Shown one piece after another: positions 1-8,951 of a stretch of 64,000 bases of DNA (position 1 is the stretch's first letter; every line of letters starts with the position of its first letter). The notes beneath the pieces were generated by a model. It did not search any database, was not told the DNA's origin, and worked only from the letters and a program-made list of their open reading frames with translations. The stretch is from Lachnospiraceae bacterium (GTDB lineage: Bacteria; Bacillota; Clostridia; Lachnospirales; Lachnospiraceae): contig JAFRLH010000065.1 of the NCBI GenBank assembly GCA_017431345.1, positions 1 through 64,000 on the forward strand, read 5' to 3'. A program made the position numbers and the translations under genes.

Positions 1-20
1 CTGTGCTCACTTGCACACCT

Positions 21-71
21 CCCGTGTTTTTATATTTGTGGTTTGCAGACCTACATTTATACTAACACGGG
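21..71. promoter_or_regulatory. Inverted repeat in upstream intergenic region
   Basis: Eight-base arms CCCGTGTT (21-28) and AACACGGG (64-71) are separated by 35 bases. This stretch before thrS has no credible gene. The repeat could be an operator or part of the 3' region of a gene outside the window; its function is unknown. Confidence 0.3.
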
Positions 72-99
72 ATTTTGCTTTTATCTAAAGATCTTCCCT

Positions 100-130
100 C
101 CCCCTGCAGAGCAGGGGGTTTATTTTTGTT
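100..130 (+). terminator. Rho-independent terminator of an upstream gene outside the window
   Basis: CCCCCTGC and GCAGGGGG form an eight-base stem around AGA, followed by a T-rich tract (tttatttttgtt). The orientation suits a plus-strand gene ending before the window. Confidence 0.75.
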
Positions 131-140
131 GTGACACAAT

Positions 141-174
141 AAAAAAGAGGACTGAGCCGCGGCTCAGTCCTCTT
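141..174 (-). terminator. thrS terminator
   Basis: A near-perfect palindrome centred on GCCGCGGC lies just past the thrS stop. On the minus strand it is followed by a run of T (AAAAAA at 141-146 on the plus strand), as expected for intrinsic termination of thrS. Confidence 0.85.
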
Positions 175-181
175 GCTTTGG

Positions 182-1945
182 TTACATCTGATCGACCAGA
201 TCCAGTGTGTACTCTTTATTCATCTTTCTGCAGACCTCGATGAATTTCTCCAGCGGGATGTCATGCAGCTGGTTGTTATTGCCGCGGATATTGACGGAGA
301 CGGTATTGTTTTCCGCTTCCTTGTCGCCCAGCACGAGAATGTAAGGATCTTTGTAGACCTTATAAGCCTTGATCTTCTTCTGCATGTTCTGGTCGGAGTA
401 ATCGACTTCAAATCTCACGCCGGCATCGCGAAGCGCCTCACAGACCTTCTTCGCGTATTCGTTATGGGAAGTACGGATCGGAACAACGCCAACCTGTACC
501 GGGGAGAGCCAGAACGGGAAGGATCCCTTGAAGTTCTCGATCAGGATGCCGATGAATCTTTCCATGGATCCGAACAAGGCTCTGTGGATCATGACCGGGC
601 GTTTCTTTGCGCCGTCCTTGTCGATATAATGCAGATCGAAATTCAGCGGGAGCTGGAAGTCGAGCTGGATGGTGCCCATCTGCCATTCTCTGCCCAGGCA
701 GTCCTTCATCTTCAGGTCGATCTTCGGACCATAGAAAGCACCGTCGCCTTCGTTGATCTCATAGCCGCCTTCGCCGTACTTCTCGTCGAGGATCTTCTTG
801 AGCGCTGCTTCCGCCTGGTTCCAGACTTCGATATCGCCCATGAAATCATCGGGACGGGTAGAGAGTTCCGGTGCATAGGAGAGACCGAAGGTGCCGTAGA
901 TTTGTCCGGCAATATCCATGATATCGTTGATCTCTTCGGCGATCTGATCTTCGGTAAGGAAGGTGTGGTCATCGTCCTGGTGGAAGAGCTGTACACGGAA
1001 CAGGCCGTTGAGCTCGCCGGATTTTTCCTTCCTGTGGATCGGATCGGTCTCGGAATAACGGATCGGCAGTTCCTTGTAGGAATGGCCTTCCCTCTTGTAG
1101 ACGGTAATGGCGTTCGGGCAGTTCATGGGCTTTGCTGCATAAGTATTGTTCTCGTCGATCGGGACCAGGAACATGTTGTTCTGATAATGAGCCCAGTGGC
1201 CGGAAGTTAACCAAAGTTCCTTGGAGTTCAGAACAGGCGCTGCGATCTCCTGATAGCCATGCACATCATGGATGCCTCTCCAGAAGGAGAGAAGGGCATT
1301 GTACAGCTTGAAGCCTCTGGGAAGCCAGTAAGGCATGCCGGGCGCGGTCTCGTCGAACATGAACAGGTCGAGCTGCGGTCCGAGCTTCTTGTGGTCGCGC
1401 TCCATGGCTTCTTTCACGAAAGCGAGGTGCTCTTTCAGCTGCTGTTTGTCCGGGAAAGCATACAGATAGATCCTCTGCAGGCTGTCGCGTTTCTCGTCGC
1501 CTCTCCAGTAAGCGCCGGAAGCGGAACGGATCTGGAAGGCAACGCTCATGAGCTCCTGGGAATTGGAGATGTGCGGGCCGCGGCACAGATCGACAAAATC
1601 ATCGCCGGTATAATATACAGTCAGTTTTTCTTCTTCGGGCAGATCTTCGATCAGCTCCGTCTTGAATTTCTGGTCCTTAAAGACTTCCAGCGCTTCTGCA
1701 CGGGACAGTTCCTTTACAGTCCAGTCTTCGCGGCGCTTGATGATCTCACGCATCTTGTTCTCGATGGTCTTGTAATCGGATTCTCCGACGGCCTTCGGCA
1801 GAAGGAAATCATAGTAGCAGCCGGTGTCGATCTGCGGACCGATGGCGTACTGAACGTTCTCTTTGCCGTAGATCTCGATCACGGCTTTTGCAAGAATGTG
1901 CGCAAGCGAATGTCTGTAAACGCTTAAGAATTCTTCTCTTTCCAT
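182..1945 (-). CDS. thrS: Threonyl-tRNA synthetase lacking the TGS domain
   Basis: This class II synthetase charges tRNA-Thr in the cytoplasm. The 587 residues begin directly at the editing domain (HSLAH, His12 and His16, with CRGPH Cys121). The catalytic core follows with predicted zinc ligands Cys276, His327 and His454 and motif 3 around GSMERF, then the anticodon-binding domain. E. coli ThrRS is about 640 residues, and the missing stretch is the N-terminal TGS domain of roughly 60 residues. The start is firm: AAAGGAG lies 7 bases upstream and no in-frame extension has a ribosome binding site. A T-box leader precedes the gene, so uncharged tRNA-Thr should induce it. Confidence 0.95.
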   Translation of the reverse strand: MEREEFLSVYRHSLAHILAKAVIEIYGKENVQYAIGPQIDTGCYYDFLLPKAVGESDYKTIENKMREIIKRREDWTVKELSRAEALEVFKDQKFKTELIEDLPEEEKLTVYYTGDDFVDLCRGPHISNSQELMSVAFQIRSASGAYWRGDEKRDSLQRIYLYAFPDKQQLKEHLAFVKEAMERDHKKLGPQLDLFMFDETAPGMPYWLPRGFKLYNALLSFWRGIHDVHGYQEIAAPVLNSKELWLTSGHWAHYQNNMFLVPIDENNTYAAKPMNCPNAITVYKREGHSYKELPIRYSETDPIHRKEKSGELNGLFRVQLFHQDDDHTFLTEDQIAEEINDIMDIAGQIYGTFGLSYAPELSTRPDDFMGDIEVWNQAEAALKKILDEKYGEGGYEINEGDGAFYGPKIDLKMKDCLGREWQMGTIQLDFQLPLNFDLHYIDKDGAKKRPVMIHRALFGSMERFIGILIENFKGSFPFWLSPVQVGVVPIRTSHNEYAKKVCEALRDAGVRFEVDYSDQNMQKKIKAYKVYKDPYILVLGDKEAENNTVSVNIRGNNNQLHDIPLEKFIEVCRKMNKEYTLDLVDQM

Positions 1946-1984
1946 GGTGTATCTCCTTTAAAATTAATTGTCTGAAATAATAAA

Positions 1985-2218
1985 ACGTCCTTCAGCAAAT
2001 GCTAAAGGACGTAAATTACGCGGTTCCACCTTTATTGTCATTATTACAGAGCATAATGACCACTCATTGGATGATAACGGGATCACCGGGCCGGATTGGG
2101 GCCGCTCGGAGGGCGGTGCGCAGCGGTTCGTGAACGGAATGGTCTCAGCAGTTCCCTTCCTCTCTGTGGATGCCGTAAAGGCTGCAGTTCCTCGTCAAAG
2201 CTTTGAAATATGCGCTTT
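1985..2218 (-). promoter_or_regulatory. T-box riboswitch, threonine type
   Basis: On the minus strand the conserved T-box AGGTGGAACCGCG lies at 2031-2019. It precedes a terminator hairpin (ACGTCCTT at 1985-1992 against AAGGACGT at 2005-2012) and a U tract. Upstream is a long structured leader matching Stem I to III. Two ACC threonine triplets (2115-2117 and 2125-2127) could be the specifier; which one is used needs folding. Uncharged tRNA-Thr should stabilise the antiterminator and permit thrS transcription. Confidence 0.93.
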
Positions 2219-2224
2219 CATCGC

Positions 2225-2253
2225 ATTATAAGATATTTGACGGGATTTGTAAA
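2225..2253 (-). promoter_or_regulatory. thrS promoter
   Basis: Minus-strand TTTACA (2253-2248) and a perfect TATAAT (2230-2225) are 17 bases apart, placing the start at the 5' end of the T-box leader. Confidence 0.8.
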
Positions 2254-2296
2254 GAGGGAAACGGATCCGCTGCGGGATCCTGCCGGAACGAAGAGA

Positions 2297-2330
2297 ACGG
2301 CGGAGCAAGTCACTTCTGCTCCGCCGCCTT
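2297..2330 (-). terminator. Probable terminator after the flavin oxidoreductase gene
   Basis: GGCGGAGCA (2299-2307) pairs with TGCTCCGCC (2317-2325). On the minus strand only a weak T-rich tract follows, so efficiency is uncertain. Confidence 0.5.
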
Positions 2331-2364
2331 TTAGAGAGTTATATAGAGTTGAGTGTCTATCGGA

Positions 2365-4299
2365 TCAATGGATGCTCCATGCTGCGAAGAATCCGCCTCT
2401 GACGGCTTCGCCGACCTGGCCGACGCTGATGCAGTCGCCGACGACAGCAGTGGTAGGATACTTTTCGCAGATCGCTTCCACATAAGGCGCATAAGGCTTC
2501 ATGCCGAAGGAAGCAATGATGGTATCCGCAGGGATGCATACTTCCCCTTCGGGGCCTTCCGCGATCACACAGTCCGCTTTGATCTCTTTGATCTTCGTGG
2601 AGGTGAGCTGTTTTACGTTGTTGTCGCGCAGTCTGAACAGCAGCGGATTTCTGTTGTCAAGAAGGGCAGTCGGGCAGAGCTCGGGCAGCATTTCGATGAT
2701 GGTGACATCCTTGCCTTCATAAGCCAGTTCAAGAGCCGCTTCACAGCCGCTGACGCCGCCGCCGGCCACTACGATCCTGTCGCCCTTCACCAGCTCGGGA
2801 TGCAGGTGGGAATTCAGCACTTCAACTGCATTTTCAATGCCGGGGATCGGAGGAAGAGCGGGAACAGCACCGGTAGCCAGGATGATGCGGTCAAATTCAG
2901 CCAGCTCGGGTGAATCGGGGGTGATCTCCTTGCCGAGCACGACCTTTACGCCATTCTTTTTGATCTGGGTCTTCTCATATTCGACAAATTCTCTCAGATG
3001 TTTCTTGAAAGAAGGAGCCGAAGCGCCGACCAGCTGTCCGCCGAGTACATCCGCCTTATCGAACAGCGTTACGCAGTGTCCCTGTGCAGAAGCAACGCGT
3101 GCAGCTTCCAGTCCGCCGGGGCCGCCGCCGACGACAGCGATCTTCTTGGGAGAATCGGTCTTTACAAGCGGATATTCCTTCTCATGGACAGCCTGTGCAT
3201 TGATGGCGCAGCTGATCGCACGGTTCTGATACAGGCGTCCTACACAGATCTGGTTGCAGAACAGGCAGGGACGTACATCCTCGTCATGTCCTTCCAGGAT
3301 CTTGTTGGGCATGTCGGGATCTGCGATCAGGGCGCGGCCGAACATCGCGTAGTCGATCTTCCCGGCTGCGAGCGCCGCTTCCGCAGAGGCGGGCGTATGG
3401 GTGCCGGCGTTCAGGACGATGACATCACAGGCTTCCTTGATTTTGGACGCTTCGTCAGCCATGCTGGAATCGCCCTGGTAAATGGACGGACATACCCACT
3501 GCTTTTCTTCATAAGCGCCGAGATCGATATCAAAGGCATCTACGCCGAGCGCTTTCATGTAATTTACGACTTCGATCGTTTCTTCGAGCGTTCTTCCGCC
3601 GTCGAAATCATGATGGGCAGCCAGTCTCATGAGGATAGGCATATCGGGGCCGACCTGGGAACGGATGCCTTCATAGATCTCTTTTACGATGCGCATGCGG
3701 TTCTCAAAACTGCCGCCGTATTCGTCGGTCCTCTTGTTCCAGATGGGCGTGATGAACTGGTCCAGAATGTAGCCAGCATGAGCGTGAATTTCTACAGCGT
3801 CTGCCTCGGCAAGGACAGCTCTTGCGGCAGCTCTGGTAAAGCAGCCGACCATGTCATGGATCTCATCGATCGTGAAGGCGCGGCAGAGACGGTCCGGGAA
3901 ATAGAAGGAAGGAACCTCAGAGGCGCTGACCATCTGGTCGTCAGAGAACGGAAATGCATTTCTGCCCAGTCCGCAGCCAAGCTGCAGGCAGCACTTCGCA
4001 CCCTCTGCGTGGATGGCTTCGACAAGCTGGGCCCAGCCCTTCATCTGCTCGTCGGTATCGGCTGTGGTGATATAATTGATCCAGGGGTCAGTCTTGTTGG
4101 TGACGTACTGGACTTCCGTGATCACAAGGCCGACGCCGCCGCGGGCTCTTGCGCGGAAATATTCGAGCTGGTTGGAGGAAACGGAACCGTCATGGTTCTC
4201 GGAGAAGGTTCCCATCGGGCACATGACGATGCGGTTCTTCAGAGCCATTTTGCCGATTTTTCCATAGGAATACAGATGCGGGTAATCTTTTGCGGGCAT
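2365..4299 (-). CDS. OYE-family NADH:flavin oxidoreductase with 4Fe-4S and FAD/NAD domain (enoate reductase type)
   Basis: This 644-residue multidomain flavoenzyme follows the 2,4-dienoyl-CoA reductase / BaiCD-BaiH / cinnamate reductase plan. An FMN TIM barrel (about 10-335) includes HAHAGYILDQF with the usual active-site Tyr (Y177). An Fe-S motif follows (C345-x2-C348-x3-C352-x11-C364), then an FAD/NAD(P) Rossmann part starting with GGGPGG near 391. The family transfers electrons from NAD(P)H to FAD to Fe-S to FMN and reduces activated C=C bonds. The substrate cannot be read from sequence. AAGGAGG sits 6 bases before the start. It is divergent from a PucR-like regulator, which likely controls it. 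Confidence 0.88.
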   Translation of the reverse strand: MPAKDYPHLYSYGKIGKMALKNRIVMCPMGTFSENHDGSVSSNQLEYFRARARGGVGLVITEVQYVTNKTDPWINYITTADTDEQMKGWAQLVEAIHAEGAKCCLQLGCGLGRNAFPFSDDQMVSASEVPSFYFPDRLCRAFTIDEIHDMVGCFTRAAARAVLAEADAVEIHAHAGYILDQFITPIWNKRTDEYGGSFENRMRIVKEIYEGIRSQVGPDMPILMRLAAHHDFDGGRTLEETIEVVNYMKALGVDAFDIDLGAYEEKQWVCPSIYQGDSSMADEASKIKEACDVIVLNAGTHTPASAEAALAAGKIDYAMFGRALIADPDMPNKILEGHDEDVRPCLFCNQICVGRLYQNRAISCAINAQAVHEKEYPLVKTDSPKKIAVVGGGPGGLEAARVASAQGHCVTLFDKADVLGGQLVGASAPSFKKHLREFVEYEKTQIKKNGVKVVLGKEITPDSPELAEFDRIILATGAVPALPPIPGIENAVEVLNSHLHPELVKGDRIVVAGGGVSGCEAALELAYEGKDVTIIEMLPELCPTALLDNRNPLLFRLRDNNVKQLTSTKIKEIKADCVIAEGPEGEVCIPADTIIASFGMKPYAPYVEAICEKYPTTAVVGDCISVGQVGEAVRGGFFAAWSIH

Positions 4300-4436
4300 A
4301 AAGCACCTCCTTGAAAAAGTATGTGTTGGGACCGGTATGTCCTGAAGCGGACATCCGATGCATAAACTGCTGGATAATCTGGATGATCCATGTTATGTTT
4401 AATCACAGTATAATAAAAAGGCACTGCAAAGTCATC

Positions 4437-4488
4437 GTCACAGTGACAATTATTTAACAGTGATAATGGTGCATTTTGCACCATTATC
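4437..4488. promoter_or_regulatory. Two palindromes in the divergent regulator/oxidoreductase region
   Basis: GTCACAGTGAC (4437-4447) is an 11-base palindrome. GATAATGGTGCA (4462-4473) and TGCACCATTATC (4477-4488) form a perfect 12-base dyad around TTT, ending 6 bases before the regulator's ribosome binding site. Either may be an operator for the PucR-type protein; the second could also fold as a 5'-UTR hairpin. Confidence 0.55.
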
Positions 4489-4508
4489 CAGGCGGGGAGG
4501 GACCTGCT

Positions 4509-5756
4509 ATGAAAGAACTGCCGGAAAAGCTTCCTCCGGATGAAATAATCAGATATCATGAGATCAAGGACACACTGACAGACTGTCTGCTCGCAAAGAC
4601 AGATCTGGAGACTGTCATCGGGAAAGCCGCTGATTTCTTCCGGTGCCCGATTATCCTGACAACAAGCACCTACAGAGTGCTGGTGCTGGAGGACCGGGGA
4701 ACGCCGGTGGATGATCCGGTCTGGAAGCTGGCCGAAGAGACAGGCTACTGCGGAGCGGAATCCGTGGCGCTTTTTGAATCGGAGGGCGTTACCAGGCAGG
4801 TGCTGGAAAGCAGCGGTGCGTTCGTCCTGGACCAGGGGCTTGCGAACGAGATCCCCCGGATGCTGCAGAAGATCCATGTTTTCGGGAAGGTCGGTGCTTA
4901 TATCGGGATCTTTGAGACGGACCGCAGGTTTACGGATCTTGATCTTGCCGTCTGCGACCTGCTGTGCGAGATCCTGACGGTGTTCTTTGAAAGAGACCCT
5001 TCGGCGCTGCAGCTCGATCTTACGATCAAGGACAGTATCCTGACGGATCTGATCTCCGGCCAGCTGCAGTCGGCGACGGTCCTGAACGACCGGCTCCGGG
5101 CGGCAGGATGGAAACCGCATCCTCATTTTCAGTGCATCCTCATTACGCCGGAAAAAACAAGCACCGGGATCGACAATGCGGATTATCTCTCCGCAGCATT
5201 CAAGAGAAGGATCCCGGCCGCTCATGTGATCCTTGTCCCGGAAGGACTGCTTCTCCTTCTGAATTTTGACAGATCTCCGATGGAAAGATACCGGGGAAAG
5301 CTGATCGAGACCGCGGAGAAATATTCCCTGTTCATGAACGCCTCCGGCGTCTTTGACGATCTGATCAGCTTACGGGCATATTATCAGCTGTGCATCAGAG
5401 TCCGGCAGACTGCCAAAAGGCTGCAGAGACCGGACCGGCTGGCCTTTTTTGAGGATATGGTCTTCTCTATCCTGGCGGAGGATCTGGACCGGCTGGAAGT
5501 GCTTACGTTTACGCAGAATGAATACAGAGCGCTGAGCGCTTATGACAGCATGCATGAAACGGACTACTGCGGGACGCTTACGGCGTTTATCGAGTGCGCC
5601 TGCAATGTGAATGCAGCAGCGGAGAAGCTGTTCGTTCACCGGAACACGCTGGCCAGGAGACTTGGCAGGATCAATGAGATCTGCGGGATCGATCTTGCTG
5701 ACGGGAACAGCCTGATGCATTTTTATTTCTCTTCGAAACTGAAGGGGAACGAATGA
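4509..5756 (+). CDS. PucR-family transcriptional regulator
   Basis: This cytoplasmic DNA-binding regulator has an N-terminal sensory region (about 1-130), a GGDEF-like middle typical of CdaR/PucR proteins, and a C-terminal helix-turn-helix of the PucR type (about 355-410, NVNAAAEKLFVHRNTLARRL). The ATG at 4509 is chosen because GGGGAGGG ends 7 bases before it; a TTG 33 bases earlier lies inside a palindrome and has no ribosome binding site. Members respond to small metabolites and often control adjacent catabolic genes. Its position facing away from the OYE-type reductase across a palindrome-rich gap suggests it controls that gene. The effector is unknown. Confidence 0.85.
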   Translation: MKELPEKLPPDEIIRYHEIKDTLTDCLLAKTDLETVIGKAADFFRCPIILTTSTYRVLVLEDRGTPVDDPVWKLAEETGYCGAESVALFESEGVTRQVLESSGAFVLDQGLANEIPRMLQKIHVFGKVGAYIGIFETDRRFTDLDLAVCDLLCEILTVFFERDPSALQLDLTIKDSILTDLISGQLQSATVLNDRLRAAGWKPHPHFQCILITPEKTSTGIDNADYLSAAFKRRIPAAHVILVPEGLLLLLNFDRSPMERYRGKLIETAEKYSLFMNASGVFDDLISLRAYYQLCIRVRQTAKRLQRPDRLAFFEDMVFSILAEDLDRLEVLTFTQNEYRALSAYDSMHETDYCGTLTAFIECACNVNAAAEKLFVHRNTLARRLGRINEICGIDLADGNSLMHFYFSSKLKGNE

Positions 5757-5801
5757 ACGCGGGACTGTGAACGCAAATGGAACGGAGGAGGATTTCTGCT
5801 T

Positions 5802-6338
5802 TTGAATAACTATATTACGACATATACAGGGATGCGCGTCGTCCCGTATGATCTGAAGCCGGAAGATATAAGAATAGAAGATATCGCCCATGCACTGTCC
5901 ATGCTCTGCAGGGGGAACGGGCATGTAAAGACTTTCTGGTCAGTCGGAGAGCATTGTATTCTGGCAGCAAAGGAGGCGATGCTCCGCGGATACGGCAGGA
6001 GGCTGGCACTTGCCTGTCTGCTGCATGATGCATCGGAATGCTATCTGTCAGATGTGCCGTCTCCGTTCAAAGCAAAAATTGACGGATACCGTGAAACGGA
6101 AGACAGGATCCTGTCGATGGTCTATGAACGGTTCCTGGGAAGCGATCTTACAGAGGAGGAATTCCGGCTGCTGGACGGTATAGATAAGGATCTTCTCTAT
6201 TATGATCTGTCCGTCCTGCTGGGAGAGAAAATGGAAAGGGAAGAACCGCAGATGCAGGCGGAGATCAGCTATGCCTTAAGACCTTTTCAGGAAGCGGAGA
6301 AGGAGTATCTGGAATTATTTGAAAAACTGAAGGAATAA
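5802..6338 (+). CDS. HD-domain phosphohydrolase (YfbR/5'-nucleotidase-like)
   Basis: The 178-residue protein has an HD metal-binding core: a GEHC histidine near residue 48, LLHDASE, and a later Asp in DGIDKDLLYYD. This matches the YfbR-like group that dephosphorylates deoxynucleoside monophosphates, but the exact substrate is not determined here. The start is TTG at 5802, supported by GGAGGAGG about 10 bases upstream; the first ATG at 5832 lacks a site. It lies 45 bases after the pucR gene and may be co-transcribed with it. A strong terminator follows. Confidence 0.75.
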   Translation: MNNYITTYTGMRVVPYDLKPEDIRIEDIAHALSMLCRGNGHVKTFWSVGEHCILAAKEAMLRGYGRRLALACLLHDASECYLSDVPSPFKAKIDGYRETEDRILSMVYERFLGSDLTEEEFRLLDGIDKDLLYYDLSVLLGEKMEREEPQMQAEISYALRPFQEAEKEYLELFEKLKE

Positions 6339-6341
6339 ATA

Positions 6342-6383
6342 AAGGGGCTGTGAAAAACGAAAAATCGTTTTTCACAGCCCCTT
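6342..6383. terminator. Bidirectional terminator
   Basis: AAGGGGCTGTGAAAAACG and its exact complement flank a short A/T loop. The convergent HD-protein gene and sensor kinase gene can both use it. Confidence 0.85.
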
Positions 6384-6431
6384 CACATTCCCTGAACGTA
6401 AGCATCGAATATTTTGAGCAATCACTTGTTC

Positions 6432-8765
6432 CTATTCTCTGATCAGACTTCCCAGCGTTTCAAACAACGCCTCCGGATCCACAGGTTTCGACAAGTGGGA
6501 ATTCAAACCAGCCTGTATGCTTTGCTGAACATCCTCATCAAAAGCGTTTGCTGTCAGAGCAATGATCGGAATTGTCTTCGCATCGTCCCGCGGAAGGTTT
6601 CTAATTGCTCTTGTCGCTTCCAAACCATCCATTTCAGGCATGCGCATATCCATCAGAATAGCATCATAGTATCCGGATTCGTGGCTTTCGAACAGCTTCA
6701 CGGCAGCCAAACCATTTTCAGCCAGATCCGCTTCGATTTCACGCATGGTGAGGATCATCATCACGATCTCGGCATTCACAGCAACATCTTCCGCGAGCAG
6801 CACTCTGCGGCCTTTCAGATCCACGGTTCTCTTTTCGAGTGCTCCCGTCTTGCTCCGGAACGCCTCCACGAATTCATCCATTACTGTGCTGGCAAAAAGA
6901 GGCTTCGAAACAAATGTGTCTACCCCTGCCTCACGAGCTTCATCTGCGATTTCATCCCAGTTAAATGAGGAAAGAACAATAACCGGTGTATCGTTTCCCA
7001 CAATATTACGGATCTGCCGGGTTGTTTCGACTCCGTCCATCTCCGGCATTTTCCAGTCAACGATGATAAGGTTAAAGTCTTCTCTGCGTCCGTGACGTAT
7101 GCGAACTTTATCTATACCTTCCCCGCCTGATTCCGCCGTCTCGCAGCTGATACCGACCTGACCGAGAACGATCTCCGCATGCTCCAGGGCTATGGGATCA
7201 TCATCGATCACAAGAACACTCATGTCCTGCGGAATCAGATCGCTTTCATCAATCCGCTGTTTCCTGTCAGATTCCCCCAGCGGAAGGGTAACCGTGAATG
7301 TAGAGCCTTTGCCTTTTTCACTTACAACATGGATGTGACCGTTCATGAGCTCTACAATACTTTTTGTGATAGGCATGCCCAAACCGGTTGAGCCGTATTT
7401 GCCGGCAGGCGATGACTCTTCCTGGCTGAACGGTTCAAAAATGTGTGGAAGGAATTCCTCGCTCATTCCTATGCCTGTATCGCTGATGATAAATTTTAAC
7501 ACTGCGTTCCGGTCAAATCGTTTTCCTTCCTCAATAAGAAAGCGGATCGTTCCACCTTTCGGCGTAAACTTGACCGCATTGCCGAGGATGTTGATCATCA
7601 TCTGCTTGATCTTCATGGCATCGCCGATATAATATTCATCCACCTGCCCTGTCATCTGGCAGTCATAGGCAATGCCTTTATCATGGCATTGATCACTGAT
7701 AATCGTATTGACCTGCTCCAGTGCTTTGGCAAAAGAGAACTCTTCTTTTTTTATGACCATTCGCCCGGATTCGATGCGGCTCATGTCCAAAATATCATTT
7801 ATGATCCCCATCAGGTGCTGGGCAGAGGCTCCGATTTTGCTGAGATATTCCTTTATCTGATCACTGGCCGTCGGATCATTCATGGCGATATTATTCAAAC
7901 CGATGATCGCATTCATGGGAGTACGGATCTCATGGCTCATATTGGAGAGAAAAACAGTTTTTGCCTTGTTTGCGTTCTCTGCGACAGCCAGGGCTTCTTT
8001 CATGGCTTCCCTGCTTTCTGCCAACTCCAGTTTCTGCTCCTGATCCCTCTTAGCCGCTTCCTCCAATTCTCTGCGGTATTCATCCTTCTCATCCTCGACT
8101 ACTAGGCTATGCAATAAACTGGTACCCAACATACATCCCATTGCATACAGAGGCAGCAGCGGGTAAAAGACCTGAATCATGATCAATGTCATCATGGCGA
8201 TGCCAAAGAAACCGATGGTCAGGTATCTAAGCCGCCCCCTTCCTTTTGATCCGGCGGCGACAAAGAGTGTGTAAACTGCTGTCACCAGGAACATGAAAAT
8301 CTGAATTCCGAGCGTCACATATCGGGCAATCCCCGCATGATAAACACCGTTCTCATCAAACCAAAAGAGTACGGGCACAAAGAAATTTACAGCAATAAAA
8401 AGGAGTTCAAGAACAAAGAATATGCGGCCGAAAGCCAGCAGTATACGTTCAAATGTATTGCCGGCATTAAGATAAGATACAACATACTGCGTCCAAAGCA
8501 TCACAGCCCCGACCATAGCAGCGAAATGAATCGATGTATCGGCGAACAGAATACCTGTAAGGTGATATGAGTACAGCGCCCCCCAAAACAAATCCGTCAC
8601 AAGATACGTCAGCACTCCCATCAGAAACCAGCGGTAGTATTGCTGCGTTCTGGTGAGCATCTGTCCATCGTGATTCAAAAGAATATCCTGATTGATAATC
8701 AAAAGGAGAAGGCTTGCCAAAATCCCAATCATTGAGTACGTCACATCGTTCACCCCGTTACTCAT
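6432..8765 (-). CDS. Membrane hybrid sensor histidine kinase with two receiver domains
   Basis: The 777 residues start with six or seven hydrophobic segments (about 10-215) with no recognisable sensor fold, then a short coiled coil (225-270). HisKA follows with phospho-accepting His278 in SHEIRTPMN, then HATPase_c with N396 and GTGLGMP near 460. Receiver 1 has Asp570 (VDWKMPEMDG) and receiver 2 has Asp706 (MDMRMPEMDG). There is no HPt domain, so the relay must use another protein or end in the receivers. No output gene lies beside it. The start has no clear Shine-Dalgarno site. The signal is unknown. Confidence 0.88.
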   Translation of the reverse strand: MSNGVNDVTYSMIGILASLLLLIINQDILLNHDGQMLTRTQQYYRWFLMGVLTYLVTDLFWGALYSYHLTGILFADTSIHFAAMVGAVMLWTQYVVSYLNAGNTFERILLAFGRIFFVLELLFIAVNFFVPVLFWFDENGVYHAGIARYVTLGIQIFMFLVTAVYTLFVAAGSKGRGRLRYLTIGFFGIAMMTLIMIQVFYPLLPLYAMGCMLGTSLLHSLVVEDEKDEYRRELEEAAKRDQEQKLELAESREAMKEALAVAENANKAKTVFLSNMSHEIRTPMNAIIGLNNIAMNDPTASDQIKEYLSKIGASAQHLMGIINDILDMSRIESGRMVIKKEEFSFAKALEQVNTIISDQCHDKGIAYDCQMTGQVDEYYIGDAMKIKQMMINILGNAVKFTPKGGTIRFLIEEGKRFDRNAVLKFIISDTGIGMSEEFLPHIFEPFSQEESSPAGKYGSTGLGMPITKSIVELMNGHIHVVSEKGKGSTFTVTLPLGESDRKQRIDESDLIPQDMSVLVIDDDPIALEHAEIVLGQVGISCETAESGGEGIDKVRIRHGRREDFNLIIVDWKMPEMDGVETTRQIRNIVGNDTPVIVLSSFNWDEIADEAREAGVDTFVSKPLFASTVMDEFVEAFRSKTGALEKRTVDLKGRRVLLAEDVAVNAEIVMMILTMREIEADLAENGLAAVKLFESHESGYYDAILMDMRMPEMDGLEATRAIRNLPRDDAKTIPIIALTANAFDEDVQQSIQAGLNSHLSKPVDPEALFETLGSLIRE

Positions 8766-8921
8766 TGCAAAGAACGAGTCTGCGTGCTGCTATTATTTCA
8801 AACAACTCCAGGATTAATTAAGTATATCATATCTTCGAATTTAACTCTATACCCTTGTGAATGATGAACTTCATGCAGCCGTGCCGGCGGGGAACAAAAG
8901 TATCCGGCAGCCTGACCGCAC

Positions 8922-8951
8922 AAAAAAAGGGGCTTTTTTCACAGCCCCTTT
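8922..8951 (-). terminator. Terminator after the AIM24 gene
   Basis: AAAGGGGCT (8926-8934) pairs with AGCCCCTTT (8943-8951). On the minus strand a run of T follows. It separates the AIM24 gene from the downstream kinase gene. Confidence 0.8.

Noticed and set aside
173..1210. Long plus-strand open frame opposite thrS
   Set aside because: It is antisense to a clear synthetase, has no ribosome binding site and shows no family motif.
2998..4314. Plus-strand frame opposite the first OYE reductase
   Set aside because: The reductase on the minus strand has all expected motifs; the opposite frame has none.
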